Shown piece after piece: positions 37,941-47,806 of a stretch of DNA of 64,000 nucleotides. This DNA comes from Streptomyces sp. HM190 (lineage in GTDB: Bacteria > Actinomycetota > Actinomycetes > Streptomycetales > Streptomycetaceae): contig NZ_CP047318.1 in the NCBI RefSeq assembly GCF_009857135.1, forward strand, positions 1,798,001 to 1,862,000. Direction: 5' to 3'. Numbering within the stretch: the first letter of the stretch is position 1; each line of letters starts with the position of its first letter. The position numbers and the translations under genes were made by a program. The notes beneath the pieces are model-generated. The model searched no databases and was not told where the DNA came from. It saw only the letters and a program-made list of their open reading frames with translations.

Positions 37941-38660
37941 TCAGTGACCCATTCCCAGTCCGCCGTCAACGGGGATGACGGCTCCAGTGATGTACGAGGC
38001 GTCGTCCGAGGCGAGGAACCGCACCGTCGCGGCGATCTCCTCGGGCTGCGCGTACCGGCCGAGCGGCACCTGCGAGACGATGCCCGCGCGCTGCTCGTCG
38101 GTGAGGACCTTGGTCATGTCGGTGTCGACGAAACCGGGCGCGACGACGTTGAAGGTGATGTCGCGGGAGCCCAGCTCACGGGCGAGGGAGCGCGCGAAAC
38201 CGACCAGGGCGGCCTTGGAGGCGGCGTAGTTGGCCTGGCCGGGCGAGCCGTACAGGCCCACGACCGACGAGATCAGCACGACGCGACCCTTCTTGGCCCG
38301 CAGCATGCCACGGTTGGCGCGCTTGACGACACGGAAGGTGCCGGTGAGGTTGGTGTCGATGACCGAGGTGAAGTCCTCCTCGGACATCCGCATCAGGAGC
38401 TGGTCCTTGGTGACGCCGGCGTTGGCGACGAGGACCTGGACGGGACCGTGCTGGGTCTCGATCTCCTTGTAGGCCTGCTCCACCTGCTCGGAGTCGGTGA
38501 TGTCGCACCTGACCGCGAGGCAGCCCAGCTCCGTGAGGGCGGCCGGCGGCTCACCCGAGCGGTACGTGTAGGCGACCTTGTCGCCGTTCTCGGCGAACGC
38601 GCGGGCGATGGCGAGGCCGATGCCCCGGTTGCCTCCGGTGACGAGAACCGAGCGGCTCAA
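37941..38660 (-). CDS. fabG: 3-oxoacyl-ACP reductase FabG
   Basis: NADPH-dependent reduction of 3-oxoacyl-ACP in fatty-acid elongation. The 239-residue SDR has VTGGNRGIGLAIARAF, NAG (VANAGVT), the active site SSVVGLYGSPGQANYAASK (Ser, Tyr, Lys) and PGFVDTDM. The start is a TTG at 38660: it fits the family's N-terminus (SRSVLVTGGNRG), has AAAGGGTGA just upstream, and the longer ATG frame adds 33 unrelated residues. First gene of the fabG-fabI operon. Confidence 0.95.
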   Translation of the reverse strand: MSRSVLVTGGNRGIGLAIARAFAENGDKVAYTYRSGEPPAALTELGCLAVRCDITDSEQVEQAYKEIETQHGPVQVLVANAGVTKDQLLMRMSEEDFTSVIDTNLTGTFRVVKRANRGMLRAKKGRVVLISSVVGLYGSPGQANYAASKAALVGFARSLARELGSRDITFNVVAPGFVDTDMTKVLTDEQRAGIVSQVPLGRYAQPEEIAATVRFLASDDASYITGAVIPVDGGLGMGH

Positions 38661-38900
38661 CGGATCACCCTTTCCATAGCGGTCTGCACACCTGCCCGAA
38701 TGCCTGGACGGCAGGCGCCTTCCTCGAAAACCTATCGGTCGGGCCCGTCGCGCGGGCATTCGGGCAGCGACAGTGGCATGGGGGACTCACTGTGGGGTCC
38801 CTACAGAAAGCCAGGGGGGCCGACGCGCAAAGATGTGGTCCGGATGGCGGCGGGCGCGACATGATCGGACCCGACAGGCCACGACAGCAGGGAGACCTCG

Positions 38901-40424
38901 GTGCCTCATTCCATCGACGAAGCCTTCACGGCACTGCCCCTACGGGCCCTGGCCGACGCCGCGCTAGCCCGCGCCCGTGCCCTCGGCGCCGAGCACGCGG
39001 ACTTCCGGTTCGAGCGGGTGCGCAGCGCGTCCTGGCGGCTGCGGGACGCCAAGCCCGCCGGGTCGTCGGACACGACCGACCTCGGGTACGCGGTGCGTGT
39101 GGTGCACGGCGGGACCTGGGGGTTCGCCTCCGGGGTGGATCTGACGATGGACGCCGCCGCGAAGGTCGCCTCGCAGGCGGTGGCGATGGCCAAGCTGTCG
39201 GCGCAGGTGATCAAGGCCGCGGGGTCGGACGAGAGGGTCGAGCTGGCGGACGAGCCCGTGCACGCGGAGAAGACCTGGATCTCCTCGTACGGGATCGATC
39301 CGTTCACCGTCCCCGACGAGGAGAAGACCGCGCTGCTCACGGACTGGAGCGCGCGGCTGCTGGCGGCCCCCGGGGTGAACCACGTCGACGCCTCGCTGCT
39401 CACCGTGCACGAGAACAAGTTCTACGCGGACACCGCGGGGACCGTGACCACGCAGCAGCGGGTCCGGCTGCACCCGTCGCTGACCGCCGTGTCCGTCGAC
39501 GAGTCCAGCGGTGAGTTCGACTCGATGCGGACCCTGGCGCCGCCGGTCGGCCGGGGCTGGGAGTATCTGACGGGCACCGGCTGGGACTGGGACGACGAGC
39601 TGGCGCGGATGCCCGAGCTGCTCGCCGAGAAGATGCGGGCGCCCAGCGTCGAGGCGGGCCTGTACGACCTCGTCGTCGACCCGTCGAACCTGTGGCTGAC
39701 CATCCACGAGTCCATCGGCCACGCCACCGAACTGGACCGCGCGCTCGGCTACGAGGCCGCCTACGCCGGCACGTCGTTCGCCACCTTCGACAAGCTCGGC
39801 AAGCTCCGGTACGGCTCGGAGCTGATGAACGTCACCGGCGACCGCACCGCCGAACACGGCCTCGCGACCGTCGGGTACGACGACGAGGGGGTGGAGTGCC
39901 AGAGCTGGGACCTCGTCAAGGACGGCACCCTCGTCGGCTACCAGCTCGACCGACGTATCGCCAGGCTCACCGGCCTCGGCCGCTCGAACGGGTGCGCGTA
40001 CGCCGATTCCCCGGCGCACGTCCCCGTGCAGCGCATGGCCAACGTGTCGCTCCAGCCGGACCCTGCGGGGCTGTCCACGGAGGACCTGATCGGCGGTGTC
40101 GACCGCGGCATCTACGTCGTCGGGGACCGCTCGTGGTCCATCGACATGCAGCGCTACAACTTCCAGTTCACCGGGCAGCGGTTCTTCAGGATCGAGAACG
40201 GGCGGATCACCGGGCAGCTGCGGGACGTCGCGTACCAGGCGACGACGACCGACTTCTGGGGTTCCCTGGCGGCCGTGGGCGGGCCGCAGACCTACGTCCT
40301 CGGCGGTGCGTTCAACTGCGGCAAGGCCCAGCCGGGTCAGGTCGCCGCGGTCTCGCACGGCTGCCCCTCCGCCCTGTTCAAGGGCGTCAACATTCTGAAC
40401 ACCACGCAGGAGGCCGGTCGATGA
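38901..40424 (+). CDS. tldD: TldD family metalloprotease
   Basis: A 507-residue TldD/PmbA-family protein. The zinc motif HExxxH is HESIGH at about residue 268, followed by ATELDRALGYEAAYAGTS. ALARARALGAEHADFRFERVR opens the N-terminal domain. TldD pairs with TldE to make a protease that degrades unfolded or leader peptides; both are encoded here and overlap by ATGA. The GTG start has GGAGACC upstream. Confidence 0.94.
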   Translation: MPHSIDEAFTALPLRALADAALARARALGAEHADFRFERVRSASWRLRDAKPAGSSDTTDLGYAVRVVHGGTWGFASGVDLTMDAAAKVASQAVAMAKLSAQVIKAAGSDERVELADEPVHAEKTWISSYGIDPFTVPDEEKTALLTDWSARLLAAPGVNHVDASLLTVHENKFYADTAGTVTTQQRVRLHPSLTAVSVDESSGEFDSMRTLAPPVGRGWEYLTGTGWDWDDELARMPELLAEKMRAPSVEAGLYDLVVDPSNLWLTIHESIGHATELDRALGYEAAYAGTSFATFDKLGKLRYGSELMNVTGDRTAEHGLATVGYDDEGVECQSWDLVKDGTLVGYQLDRRIARLTGLGRSNGCAYADSPAHVPVQRMANVSLQPDPAGLSTEDLIGGVDRGIYVVGDRSWSIDMQRYNFQFTGQRFFRIENGRITGQLRDVAYQATTTDFWGSLAAVGGPQTYVLGGAFNCGKAQPGQVAAVSHGCPSALFKGVNILNTTQEAGR

Positions 40425-41824
40425 GCGCGCCCGTCAACAAGGCACACAAGCCCCACGAGATCGTCGAGCGGGCCCTCGAACTGTCCCGCGCCGACGGCTG
40501 CGTGGTGATCGCCGACGAGTACTCGACGGCCAACCTGCGCTGGGCGGGCAACGCGCTGACCACGAACGGGGTCACGCGCGGGCGGTCGGTGACCATCGTC
40601 GCCACGGTCGACGGCAAGGAGGGCACCGCCTCCGGTGTCGTGTCCCGCTCGGCCGTCACCGCCGGGGAACTGGAGCCGCTGGTCCGGGCCGCCGAGGAGG
40701 CGGCACGCGGGGCCGGTCCCGCCGAGGACGCCCAGCCGCTGGTCACGGGGGTGCAGCCGTCCCCCGACTTCACGGAGCCGCCCGCCGAGACCTCCTCCGC
40801 CGTGTTCGCCGACTTCGCCCCGGCGCTCGGCGAGTCCTTCGCACGCGCGCGTGCGGGCGGCCGCGAGCTGTACGGCTTCGCCAACCACGAGCTGGTCACC
40901 AGCTATCTGGGCACGTCGACGGGGCTGCGCCTGCGGCACGACCAGCCGAACGGCACGCTGGAACTCAACGCCAAGTCCCCGGACCGTACGCGCTCGGCGT
41001 GGGCGGGCCGCTCCACCCGGGACTTCAAGGACGTCGACCCGGCGGCCCTGGACGCGGAGCTGGCCGTACGGCTCGGGTGGGCCGAGCGGCGGATCGAGCT
41101 GCCCGCCGGGCGGTACGAGACGCTGCTGCCGCCGACGGCCGTGGCCGACCTGCTGATCTACCAGATGTGGTCGGCCTCCGCGCGGGACGCCGCCGAGGGC
41201 CGGACCGTGTTCAGCAAGCCCGGTGGCGGCACCCGCATCGGCGAGCGGCTCACCGACCTGCCGCTGACGCTGCGCAGCGACCCCCACGAGCCGGGGCTGG
41301 AGTCGGCGCCCTTCGTGCTCGCGCACTCCTCCGGCGGCGACAGCTCGGTGTTCGACAACGGGCTGCCGCTGACGGCGACCGACTGGATCCGCGAGGGCGA
41401 GATCGCGCACCTGCCCACCACCCGGCACAGCGCGGGCCTGACCGGTCTGCCGGTGGTCCCCGCCATCGGCAACCTCATCCTCGACGGCGGCGAGGACCGC
41501 TCGCTGGAGGAGATGGTCGCGGACACCGAGCGCGGGCTGCTGCTGACCTGCCTGTGGTACATCCGCGAGGTCGACCCGGCGACGCTGCTGCTGACCGGGC
41601 TGACCCGCGACGGCGTCTACCTCGTGGAGAACGGCGAGGTGACGGGCGAGGTCAACAACTTCCGGTTCAACGAGTCCCCGGTGGACCTGCTGGGGCGGGC
41701 CACCGAGGCGGGACGCACGGAGAAGACCCTGCCGAGGGAGTGGAGCGACTACTTCACCAGGGCGGCCACCCCCGCGCTGCGGGTGCCCGATTTCAACATG
41801 AGCTCTGTCAGCCAGGGCGTATAA
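40421..41824 (+). CDS. tldE: TldE/PmbA family partner protein
   Basis: A 467-residue PmbA-type protein lacking the HExxxH motif, as expected for the non-catalytic TldE subunit. Family regions: [38 protein letters not shown] at the start, [39 protein letters not shown] and [18 protein letters not shown] near the end. The ATG at 40421 overlaps the TGA of tldD. It probably forms a heterodimer with TldD. Confidence 0.93.
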   Translation: MSAPVNKAHKPHEIVERALELSRADGCVVIADEYSTANLRWAGNALTTNGVTRGRSVTIVATVDGKEGTASGVVSRSAVTAGELEPLVRAAEEAARGAGPAEDAQPLVTGVQPSPDFTEPPAETSSAVFADFAPALGESFARARAGGRELYGFANHELVTSYLGTSTGLRLRHDQPNGTLELNAKSPDRTRSAWAGRSTRDFKDVDPAALDAELAVRLGWAERRIELPAGRYETLLPPTAVADLLIYQMWSASARDAAEGRTVFSKPGGGTRIGERLTDLPLTLRSDPHEPGLESAPFVLAHSSGGDSSVFDNGLPLTATDWIREGEIAHLPTTRHSAGLTGLPVVPAIGNLILDGGEDRSLEEMVADTERGLLLTCLWYIREVDPATLLLTGLTRDGVYLVENGEVTGEVNNFRFNESPVDLLGRATEAGRTEKTLPREWSDYFTRAATPALRVPDFNMSSVSQGV

Positions 41825-41838
41825 CCTCGTAGGCGTTC

Positions 41839-41868
41839 GTGGTCGGCCACCGCTCGGCTGCCGACCAC
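41839..41868 (+). terminator. Stem-loop between tldE and tyrS
   Basis: Perfect 9-bp stem GTGGTCGGC/GCCGACCAC with a 12-base loop, 15 bp past the tldE stop and 33 bp before tyrS. No T-run. It may end the tldDE message or lie in a tyrS leader; no T-box specifier features are seen. Confidence 0.55.
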
Positions 41869-41900
41869 CATCCGAAGATCATCGAGGAGACACGAGAACC

Positions 41901-43169
41901 GTGACGGACATCGTCGACGAGCTGAAGTGGCGGGGGCTGTTCTCCCTGTCCACCGACGAGGACGCTTTGCGCAAGGCTCTCGCGGACGGTCCCGTCACGT
42001 TCTATTGCGGTTTCGACCCGACCGCGCCGTCCCTCCACGTCGGGCACCTGGTACAGGTGCTCACGGTGCGCCGGCTCCAGCAGGCCGGCCACCGGCCGCT
42101 GGCGCTGGTGGGCGGTGCGACGGGTCTGATCGGCGACCCCCGCCCCACGGCGGAGCGCACGCTGAACGACCCGGAGACGGTCGCCGGCTGGGTCGGGAAG
42201 CTGCGCTCCCAGATCGAGCCGTTCCTGTCCTTCGAGGGCCAGAACGCGGCCGTCATGGTCAACAACCTCGACTGGACCGAGGGCCTGTCCGCGATCGAGT
42301 TCCTGCGGGACATCGGCAAGCACTTCCGCGTCAACAAGATGCTGACGAAGGACTCCGTGGCCCGCCGCCTGGAGTCCGACCAGGGCATCAGCTACACCGA
42401 GTTCAGCTACCAGATCCTCCAGGGCATGGACTTCCTCCAGCTCTACCGGAGGTACGGCTGCACGCTCCAGCAGGGCGGCAGCGACCAGTGGGGCAACCTC
42501 ACGGCCGGCCTGGACCTGATCCACCGGCTGGAGCCGGGCGCCGAGGTCCACGCGCTGGCGACCCCGCTGATGACGAAGGCGGACGGCACCAAGTTCGGCA
42601 AGACCGAGGGCGGCGCCGTCTGGCTCGACCCGGAGATGACGACGCCGTACGCGTTCTACCAGTTCTGGCTGAACGTGGACGACCGGGACATCACCCGCTA
42701 CATGCGCATCCTGTCCTTCAAGTCCCGTGCGGAGCTGGAGGAGTTGGAGAAGCAGACCGAGGAGCGGCCGCAGGCCCGTGCCGCGCAGCGCGCGCTGGCC
42801 GAGGAGCTGACGACGCTGGTGCACGGCGCCGACCAGACGGCCGCGGTGATCGCCGCGTCGAAGGCGCTGTTCGGCCAGGGTGAGCTGGCGGAGCTGGACG
42901 AGCGGACGCTGGCCGCGGCCCTGTCCGAGGTGCCGCACGCCGCGGTGGCTCAGCTGGCGCCGGTCGTGGACCTGTTCGCCGAGGTCGGGCTGGTGCCCAG
43001 CAAGTCCGCGGGGCGGCGCACGGTGAAGGAGGGCGGGGCGTACGTGAACAACGTGAAGGTCACCGCCGAGGACGCCGTACCGGCGGCGGAGGACCTGATC
43101 CACGGGCGGTGGCTGGTGCTGCGGCGCGGCAAGAAGAACCTGGCCGCCGTCGAGGTGACCGGGGCCTAG
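41901..43169 (+). CDS. tyrS: Tyrosyl-tRNA synthetase
   Basis: Charges tRNA-Tyr. The 422-residue class I synthetase (TyrRS short form) has a HIGH-like motif HVGHL (about residue 47), tyrosine-pocket segments [12 protein letters not shown] and [24 protein letters not shown], and a KMSKS-type KFGKT loop. The C-terminal S4 domain is near 350-420 ([19 protein letters not shown]). GTG start with GAGGAGAC about 10 bases upstream. A stem-loop follows the gene. Confidence 0.97.
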   Translation: MTDIVDELKWRGLFSLSTDEDALRKALADGPVTFYCGFDPTAPSLHVGHLVQVLTVRRLQQAGHRPLALVGGATGLIGDPRPTAERTLNDPETVAGWVGKLRSQIEPFLSFEGQNAAVMVNNLDWTEGLSAIEFLRDIGKHFRVNKMLTKDSVARRLESDQGISYTEFSYQILQGMDFLQLYRRYGCTLQQGGSDQWGNLTAGLDLIHRLEPGAEVHALATPLMTKADGTKFGKTEGGAVWLDPEMTTPYAFYQFWLNVDDRDITRYMRILSFKSRAELEELEKQTEERPQARAAQRALAEELTTLVHGADQTAAVIAASKALFGQGELAELDERTLAAALSEVPHAAVAQLAPVVDLFAEVGLVPSKSAGRRTVKEGGAYVNNVKVTAEDAVPAAEDLIHGRWLVLRRGKKNLAAVEVTGA

Positions 43170-43180
43170 GGCAGGGGCCG

Positions 43181-43230
43181 GGGGCGTGGGGGCGCGGCGA
43201 CCGCGGGGTCGCCCGGCCCGCACGCCCCTT
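43181..43230. terminator. Stem-loop after tyrS
   Basis: GGGGCGTG pairs with CACGCCCC, with an inner GGCGACC/GGTCGCC stem, 12 bp after the tyrS stop. It can also serve the converging GlsB-type gene. Confidence 0.65.
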
Positions 43231-43301
43231 GGTGTGCCACCGGGCGGCTCTCGGCCCGGTCGCGGCGGGCTTCGCTCCGCCTCGTCGCCGCGCGGCGACG
43301 C

Positions 43302-43580
43302 TCAGGCCCGGTGCTTTCGCTTGCCCACCGTCGACACGTAGAGGCTGTCGCCCAGGTACACGACGGCCACCGCGGCGATCACCTGGAAGATGTGCCGGCT
43401 CCAGTCGATGCCCGCGGTCTCCTCGACGCCGAAACCCCGCGCGATGGCGTTGCCGAGGACGGCGCCCAGCATGCCGAAGATCGTCGTCAGCCAGAGCGGG
43501 CTGTGCTGCTTGCCAGGAATGATCGCCTTGGCCAGCAGACCGAGCACCAGGCCCACGATGATCGCCCACAACCAGCCCAT
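43302..43580 (-). CDS. GlsB/YeaQ/YmgE family small membrane protein
   Basis: A 92-residue protein with three membrane segments (WLWAIIVGLVLGLLAKAIIPG, WLTTIFGMLGAVLGNAIA, IFQVIAAVAVVYLGDSLYV). The Gly-rich spacing and KAIIPGKQ are typical of the transglycosylase-associated/GlsB stress family. Role: general stress-related membrane protein, mechanism unknown. The ATG at 43580 has GGAGGCAGCC directly upstream; longer frames lack family similarity. Confidence 0.92.
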   Translation of the reverse strand: MGWLWAIIVGLVLGLLAKAIIPGKQHSPLWLTTIFGMLGAVLGNAIARGFGVEETAGIDWSRHIFQVIAAVAVVYLGDSLYVSTVGKRKHRA

Positions 43581-43837
43581 GGCTGCCTCCTCGTACGGCT
43601 CGACGTGACGGCTCGACGTGAGCTGTAGGGCCAGTGTCGGCCCACCTCCTCCACGCCGCATGTCGGGCGGTGCCCTGCGCGGGGCGGCGCGTTTCGTCCC
43701 GTCCCGGTGGGAGGTGACCCGGTCTCCCAGGCGGCGCAGGCGCGGCGTAACGTGGGCAGGGACCGGCCCGCCGTTCACCGAGCGGGACCGGCAGGGGTAC
43801 GGGCCGGGAGTCCGAGACAGGCGGGTGGTGGAGCGCG

Positions 43838-44236
43838 ATGCGGAAGCGGAGCAATGTCGAGGTCTTCCGGATCACCGGCGCCCGCCAGGGGCTCGCCGAC
43901 GACGTCCGGGGCAGACAGCGGCGCTATGTCATCTCGATGTCGGTCCGTACGCTCGCGGTGATCGCCGCGGCGGTCCTGTGGAACGTCGAACGGCACGTCG
44001 CGGTCGTCGCCCTGGTGCTGGGAATGGTTCTGCCGTACATCGCCGTGGTGATCGCCAACGCGGGCCGGGAGAACGCGCCCTCGCTGCCGTCGACGTTCGT
44101 CGCCCCGCCGGTGCGGCCGATGATCACGCCGCCGCCTGCCGGAGGGTCCGCGGATTCCTCCCCGAAGGACAACCCGGCGGACGACCCGGCGGACGCCGCG
44201 GGCCGTCACCGCAGTGAGCCGCGCGAGCGGGCCTGA
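43838..44236 (+). CDS. DUF3099 membrane protein
   Basis: A 132-residue protein: an N-terminal FRITGARQGLADDVRGRQRRYVISM region typical of DUF3099, two adjacent membrane segments (VRTLAVIAAAVLWNV and VAVVALVLGMVLPYIAVVIANAG), and a disordered Pro/Asp/Ser-rich tail. Function unknown. ATG start with a GGAGCG ribosome-binding site. Monocistronic. Confidence 0.87.
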   Translation: MRKRSNVEVFRITGARQGLADDVRGRQRRYVISMSVRTLAVIAAAVLWNVERHVAVVALVLGMVLPYIAVVIANAGRENAPSLPSTFVAPPVRPMITPPPAGGSADSSPKDNPADDPADAAGRHRSEPRERA

Positions 44237-44382
44237 GTACCGGCGGACCGCTCGAAGCGGAATCCCTCCGGCCACCAACCTCAAGAAAAGCTCAGATCAA
44301 TCGTGTAGTTCCTGTGCCGGGCAGAGGGTTACCCGTGACATACTTCGTACGCGCTCCGCATCCCCCGTCGGAGCGACAGACC

Positions 44383-44425
44383 GACGCCGGGCAGCTCCCC
44401 CCGTGGCTGCTCGGCGTCGCCTTTT
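44383..44425 (+). terminator. Stem-loop with T-run just before a small gene
   Basis: GACGCCGGGCAGC pairs with GCTGCTCGGCGTC (one G-T pair), followed by GCCTTTT. A second hairpin CGCTCCG/CGGAGCG lies just upstream (about 44352-44377). It ends 20 bp before the gene at 44445 and could end the DUF3099 message. Confidence 0.7.
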
Positions 44426-44444
44426 GTGCGGCTAGGGTCGACGC

Positions 44445-44684
44445 GTGAACATTCTCGACGTCCCCGGTTCCGATCCCGCCTCCCCCGTCTGCTCCGCCAA
44501 GGGCTGCCGTGCCGACGCGGTGTGGGTGCTCGCCTGGAACAACCCCAAGCTGCACACGCCGGAGCGGCGCAAGACCTGGCTCGCGTGCGAGGAGCACCGG
44601 GAGCACCTGTCCCAGTTCCTCGGGGTGCGCGGGTTCCTCAAGGACGTCGTCGCACTGGAGGAGTGGGAGGACCGCGCCTCGTAG
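44445..44684 (+). CDS. Small conserved protein with Cys/His metal site
   Basis: A 79-residue protein. CSAKGC (residues 16-21) and CEEHREHL form a likely zinc site; AVWVLAWNNPKLHTPERRKTWLA and FLGVRGFLKDVVALEEW are conserved-looking. Actinobacterial databases often label such proteins acetone carboxylase, which the sequence does not support. The GTG start has a -10 TAGGGT (44433-44438) only 6 bases before it, suggesting a leaderless mRNA. Confidence 0.82.
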   Translation: MNILDVPGSDPASPVCSAKGCRADAVWVLAWNNPKLHTPERRKTWLACEEHREHLSQFLGVRGFLKDVVALEEWEDRAS

Positions 44685-44685
44685 A

Positions 44686-44820
44686 CCGCTGCGGCGCGGC
44701 CTCACGGGCCGGGCCCGCTGCCGCGCGGCCTCACGCGCCGCTGCCGCGCAGCCTCGCGCGCAGTTGGGGCGCCGCCGCGCGGACCGCTGCCGCGCCGTGC
44801 GGCGGCCGTCGTGCGGCGGC
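44686..44820. repeat. GC-rich imperfect repeat between the small gene and moaA
   Basis: Several imperfect copies of CGCTGCCGCGC and CGGCCTCACG fill the gap between two converging genes. Dyads are present (GCCGCACGG type) and may end transcription; no coding sense. Confidence 0.6.
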
Positions 44821-45849
44821 TCATCCTCCGATCGCGGACATCGGCCGGTCGGGCTGGACGAACGACGGGTCGTCGAGGCCGGCGCCCGCCTTCTTGCCCC
44901 ACATGGCGAGCCGCCAGAGACGGGCGATCTCCTCGTCGGGGGCGCCCGAGCGCAGGGCCGCTCTGAGGTCGGTCTCCTCACGGGCGAACAGACAGGTGCG
45001 GACCTGGCCGTCGGCGGTGAGGCGGGTGCGGTCGCAGGCGGAGCAGAAGGGGCGGGTGACGGAGGCGATGACGCCCACCCGGTGCGGGCCGCCGTCGACG
45101 AGCCACCGCTCCGCGGGCGCCGAGCCGCGCTCGTCCTGGCCCTCGGGGCTGAGGTCGAAGCGGGTGCGCAGGGAGGTGAGGATGTCGCCGGCGGTGACCA
45201 TGCCGTCGCGCTTCCAGCCGTGCTGGGCGTCCAGCGGCATCTGCTCGATGAAGCGCAGCTCGTAGTCGTGCTCGACGGCCCAGGCGAGGAGGTCGGGGGC
45301 CTCGTCGTCGTTGAGGCCGGGCATCAGGACCGAGTTGACCTTGACGGGGGTCAGACCGGCCTCGCGGGCCGCTTCGAGGCCCTCCAGGACGTCGTGGTGG
45401 CGGTCGCGCCGGGTGAGGGTCTTGAAGACGTCGGGGCGCAGGGTGTCCAGGGAGACGTTCACCCGGTTCAGACCCGCCGCCTTCAGGGCCGTCGCCGTGC
45501 GCTTCAGGCCGATGCCGTTGGTGGTGAGGGACATCTGGGGGCGGGGCTCCAGCGCCGCCACGCGCTCCACGATGCCGACCAGGCCGGGGCGCAGCAGCGG
45601 CTCACCGCCGGTGAAGCGGACCTCGGTGATGCCGAGGGTGGTGACGGCCATGCCGATGAGGCGGACGATCTCGTCGTCGGTGAGCAGGTCGGGCTTGGCC
45701 AGCCACTGCAGACCCTCCTCGGGCATGCAGTAGGTGCAGCGCAGGTTGCAGCGGTCGGTGAGCGAGACCCTGAGGTCGGTGGCCACTCGGCCGTAGGTGT
45801 CGATGAGCACGTGGGCCCCCTCCCGCGCCGGATCACTGTTGCCTGACAT
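44821..45849 (-). CDS. moaA: GTP 3',8-cyclase MoaA
   Basis: A radical-SAM enzyme that converts GTP into the first molybdopterin intermediate with MoaC. The 342-residue protein has the N-terminal cluster motif CNLRCTYC (C34, C38, C41), RFTGGEPLLRPGL, MSLTTNGIGL, the C-terminal cluster cysteines in CSACDRTRLTADGQVRTCLF, and the functionally important C-terminal Gly-Gly. ATG at 45849; a GTG at VLIDTYGR is an alternative start. No other mo genes are nearby. Confidence 0.95.
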   Translation of the reverse strand: MSGNSDPAREGAHVLIDTYGRVATDLRVSLTDRCNLRCTYCMPEEGLQWLAKPDLLTDDEIVRLIGMAVTTLGITEVRFTGGEPLLRPGLVGIVERVAALEPRPQMSLTTNGIGLKRTATALKAAGLNRVNVSLDTLRPDVFKTLTRRDRHHDVLEGLEAAREAGLTPVKVNSVLMPGLNDDEAPDLLAWAVEHDYELRFIEQMPLDAQHGWKRDGMVTAGDILTSLRTRFDLSPEGQDERGSAPAERWLVDGGPHRVGVIASVTRPFCSACDRTRLTADGQVRTCLFAREETDLRAALRSGAPDEEIARLWRLAMWGKKAGAGLDDPSFVQPDRPMSAIGG

Positions 45850-46180
45850 CTGTGAGCCTACGTGACACCGGTGACGCCCTCACAGGCCCGATCGCACGAG
45901 ACGCGGCGAGGGGCCGCCGTAGTTCCCTACGACGACCCCTTCGCGACGCGGACGCGGCACTCACACGCGCGCGTGGTGACTGCCTGCGGGCCAGGACGGG
46001 TTTCGAAAGTCCCGTCTGCCCGGCGGCGTCCGGCACGCACGCTCGCCGCCGCTCGCCGCGTTGTCGGGATCGCCCTGTACCGCCAGTATCGGGGCGCCCC
46101 TCCGCCTTGCGATCGCACGCACCAGACGCCGCCGGGCCCGCCCTTCGGGCAGAGGACGCTACTTTCGAAATCCGCCCTAG
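45850..46180. other. 331-bp gap upstream of moaA with a distant inverted repeat
   Basis: No credible gene. TTTCGAAAGT at 46001-46010 and ACTTTCGAAA at 46161-46170 form a perfect 10-bp inverted repeat 150 bp apart. The first copy also sits in the loop of a GACGGG/CCCGTC hairpin (45995-46016). The moaA promoter must lie here. I see no match to the molybdenum-cofactor riboswitch. Confidence 0.5.
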
Positions 46181-47806
46181 CTAGTGCGCGCCGGTGCCGG
46201 TGAGGGAGCGGACCTCCAGCTCGGCGTACTTGGCCTCGTCGGGCTTCTCCTTGGACAGGACGGTGCCGAGGAAGCCCATGAGGAAGCCGAACGGGATGGA
46301 GATGATGCCCGGGTTCTTCAGCGGGAACCAGTGGAAGTCGACGTCGGGGAACATCGCCTTCGGGTCGCCGGAGACGACGGGCGAGAACAGCACCAGGCCG
46401 ACGGCGACGATCAGACCACCGTAGATCGACCACAGCGCGCCCTGGGTGGTGAACCGCTTCCAGAAGAGGCTGTAGAGGATGGTCGGCAGGTTGGCGGAGG
46501 CCGCGACGGCGAAGGCGAGGGCGACCAGGCCGGCCACGTTCAGGTCGCGGGCGAGGGCGCCGAGGCCGATGGAGACGATGCCGATGAAGACGGTCGCCCA
46601 GCGGGCCGCGCGGACCTCCTCGGCGCCGGACGCCTTCCCCTTGCGGATGACGTTGGCGTAGATGTCGTGCGCGAAGGACGACGACGAGGCGAGGGTGAGG
46701 CCGGCGACCACGGCGAGGATGGTCGCGAACGCCACCGCCGAGATGGTGGCGAGCAGGATCGCGCCCCAGGCCGAGTCGACGCCGCCCAGGTGCAGGGCGA
46801 GCAGTGGTGCGGCCGTGTTGCCGGACGGGTTGGAGGCGATGATCTCCTCCTGGGAGATCAGCGCGGCGGCGCCGAAGCCGAGGGCGATGGTCATCAGGTA
46901 GAAGCCGCCGATGATGCCGATGGCCCAGTTGACGGACTTCCGGGCGGCCTTGGCGTTGGGCACCGTGTAGAAGCGGATCAGGATGTGCGGCAGGCCGGCG
47001 GTGCCGAGGACCAGGGCGATGCCGAGGGAGATGAAGTCCAGCTTGGATGTGCCGGTGGCGCCGTACTGCAGGCCGGGCTCCAGGAAGGCGGCACCCTTGC
47101 CGCTGTTCTCGGCGGCGGTGCCGAGCAGATCGGAGATGTTGAAGTTGAACTTCAGCAGCACCAGGAACGTGATGAGGAGCGTGCCGCCGATCAGCAGCAC
47201 GGCCTTCACCATCTGGACCCAGGTGGTGCCCTTCATGCCGCCGATGGAGACGTAGACGATCATCAGGACGCCGACGAGGGCGACGATCAGGATCTTGCCG
47301 GCGTCGGAGGTGATGCCGAGGAGCAGGGAGACGAGGACGCCCGCGCCCGCCATCTGGGCCAGCAGGTAGAAGATCGACACGACGATCGTGGACGTGCCCG
47401 CGGCAGTGCGCACGGGGCGCTGGCGCATGCGGTACGCGAGGACGTCGCCCATGGTGTAGCGACCGGAGTTGCGCAGGGGTTCCGCGACCAGGAGCAGGGC
47501 GACCAGCCAGGCGACGAGGAAGCCGATGGAGTAGAGGAAGCCGTCGTAGCCGAAGAGGGCGATCGCGCCCGCGATGCCGAGGAACGACGCGGCCGACATG
47601 TAGTCGCCGGAGACGGCGAGGCCGTTCTGGAAGGCGCTGAACTGGCGGCCGCCCGCGTAGAAGTCGGCGGCGTCCTTGGTCTGGCGGCCGGCCCAGACGG
47701 TGATGGCGAGCGTCGCGAGGACGAACAGCCCGAAGAGGGTGATGATGAGCGGCCGGTGCTCGCTGGCCTCGTTGGCCGCGAGGACTGTCTGCTGAACGGG
47801 GCTCAT
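46181..47806 (-). CDS. actP: Sodium:solute symporter, acetate permease (ActP) type
   Basis: A 541-residue SSS-family symporter with about 13 membrane helices, probably for acetate or other short monocarboxylates. Landmarks: ADFYAGGRQFSAFQNGLAVSGDYMSAASFLGI near the start, YVSIGGMKGTTWVQMVKAVLL, GTAGLPHILIRFYTVP and ASSSSFAHDIYANVIRKG. The ATG at 47806 overlaps the TGA of the DUF485 gene (ATGA), the same arrangement as yjcH-actP of E. coli. The gene assignment is by family; the transported substrate is inferred. Confidence 0.93.
   Translation of the reverse strand: MSPVQQTVLAANEASEHRPLIITLFGLFVLATLAITVWAGRQTKDAADFYAGGRQFSAFQNGLAVSGDYMSAASFLGIAGAIALFGYDGFLYSIGFLVAWLVALLLVAEPLRNSGRYTMGDVLAYRMRQRPVRTAAGTSTIVVSIFYLLAQMAGAGVLVSLLLGITSDAGKILIVALVGVLMIVYVSIGGMKGTTWVQMVKAVLLIGGTLLITFLVLLKFNFNISDLLGTAAENSGKGAAFLEPGLQYGATGTSKLDFISLGIALVLGTAGLPHILIRFYTVPNAKAARKSVNWAIGIIGGFYLMTIALGFGAAALISQEEIIASNPSGNTAAPLLALHLGGVDSAWGAILLATISAVAFATILAVVAGLTLASSSSFAHDIYANVIRKGKASGAEEVRAARWATVFIGIVSIGLGALARDLNVAGLVALAFAVAASANLPTILYSLFWKRFTTQGALWSIYGGLIVAVGLVLFSPVVSGDPKAMFPDVDFHWFPLKNPGIISIPFGFLMGFLGTVLSKEKPDEAKYAELEVRSLTGTGAH

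Noticed and set aside
41825..41900. T-box leader before tyrS
   Set aside because: Only 76 bp and one simple hairpin; no T-box sequence, specifier loop or antiterminator.
45850..46000. Molybdenum-cofactor riboswitch before moaA
   Set aside because: I could not find its conserved sequence blocks or multi-stem layout in the leader.
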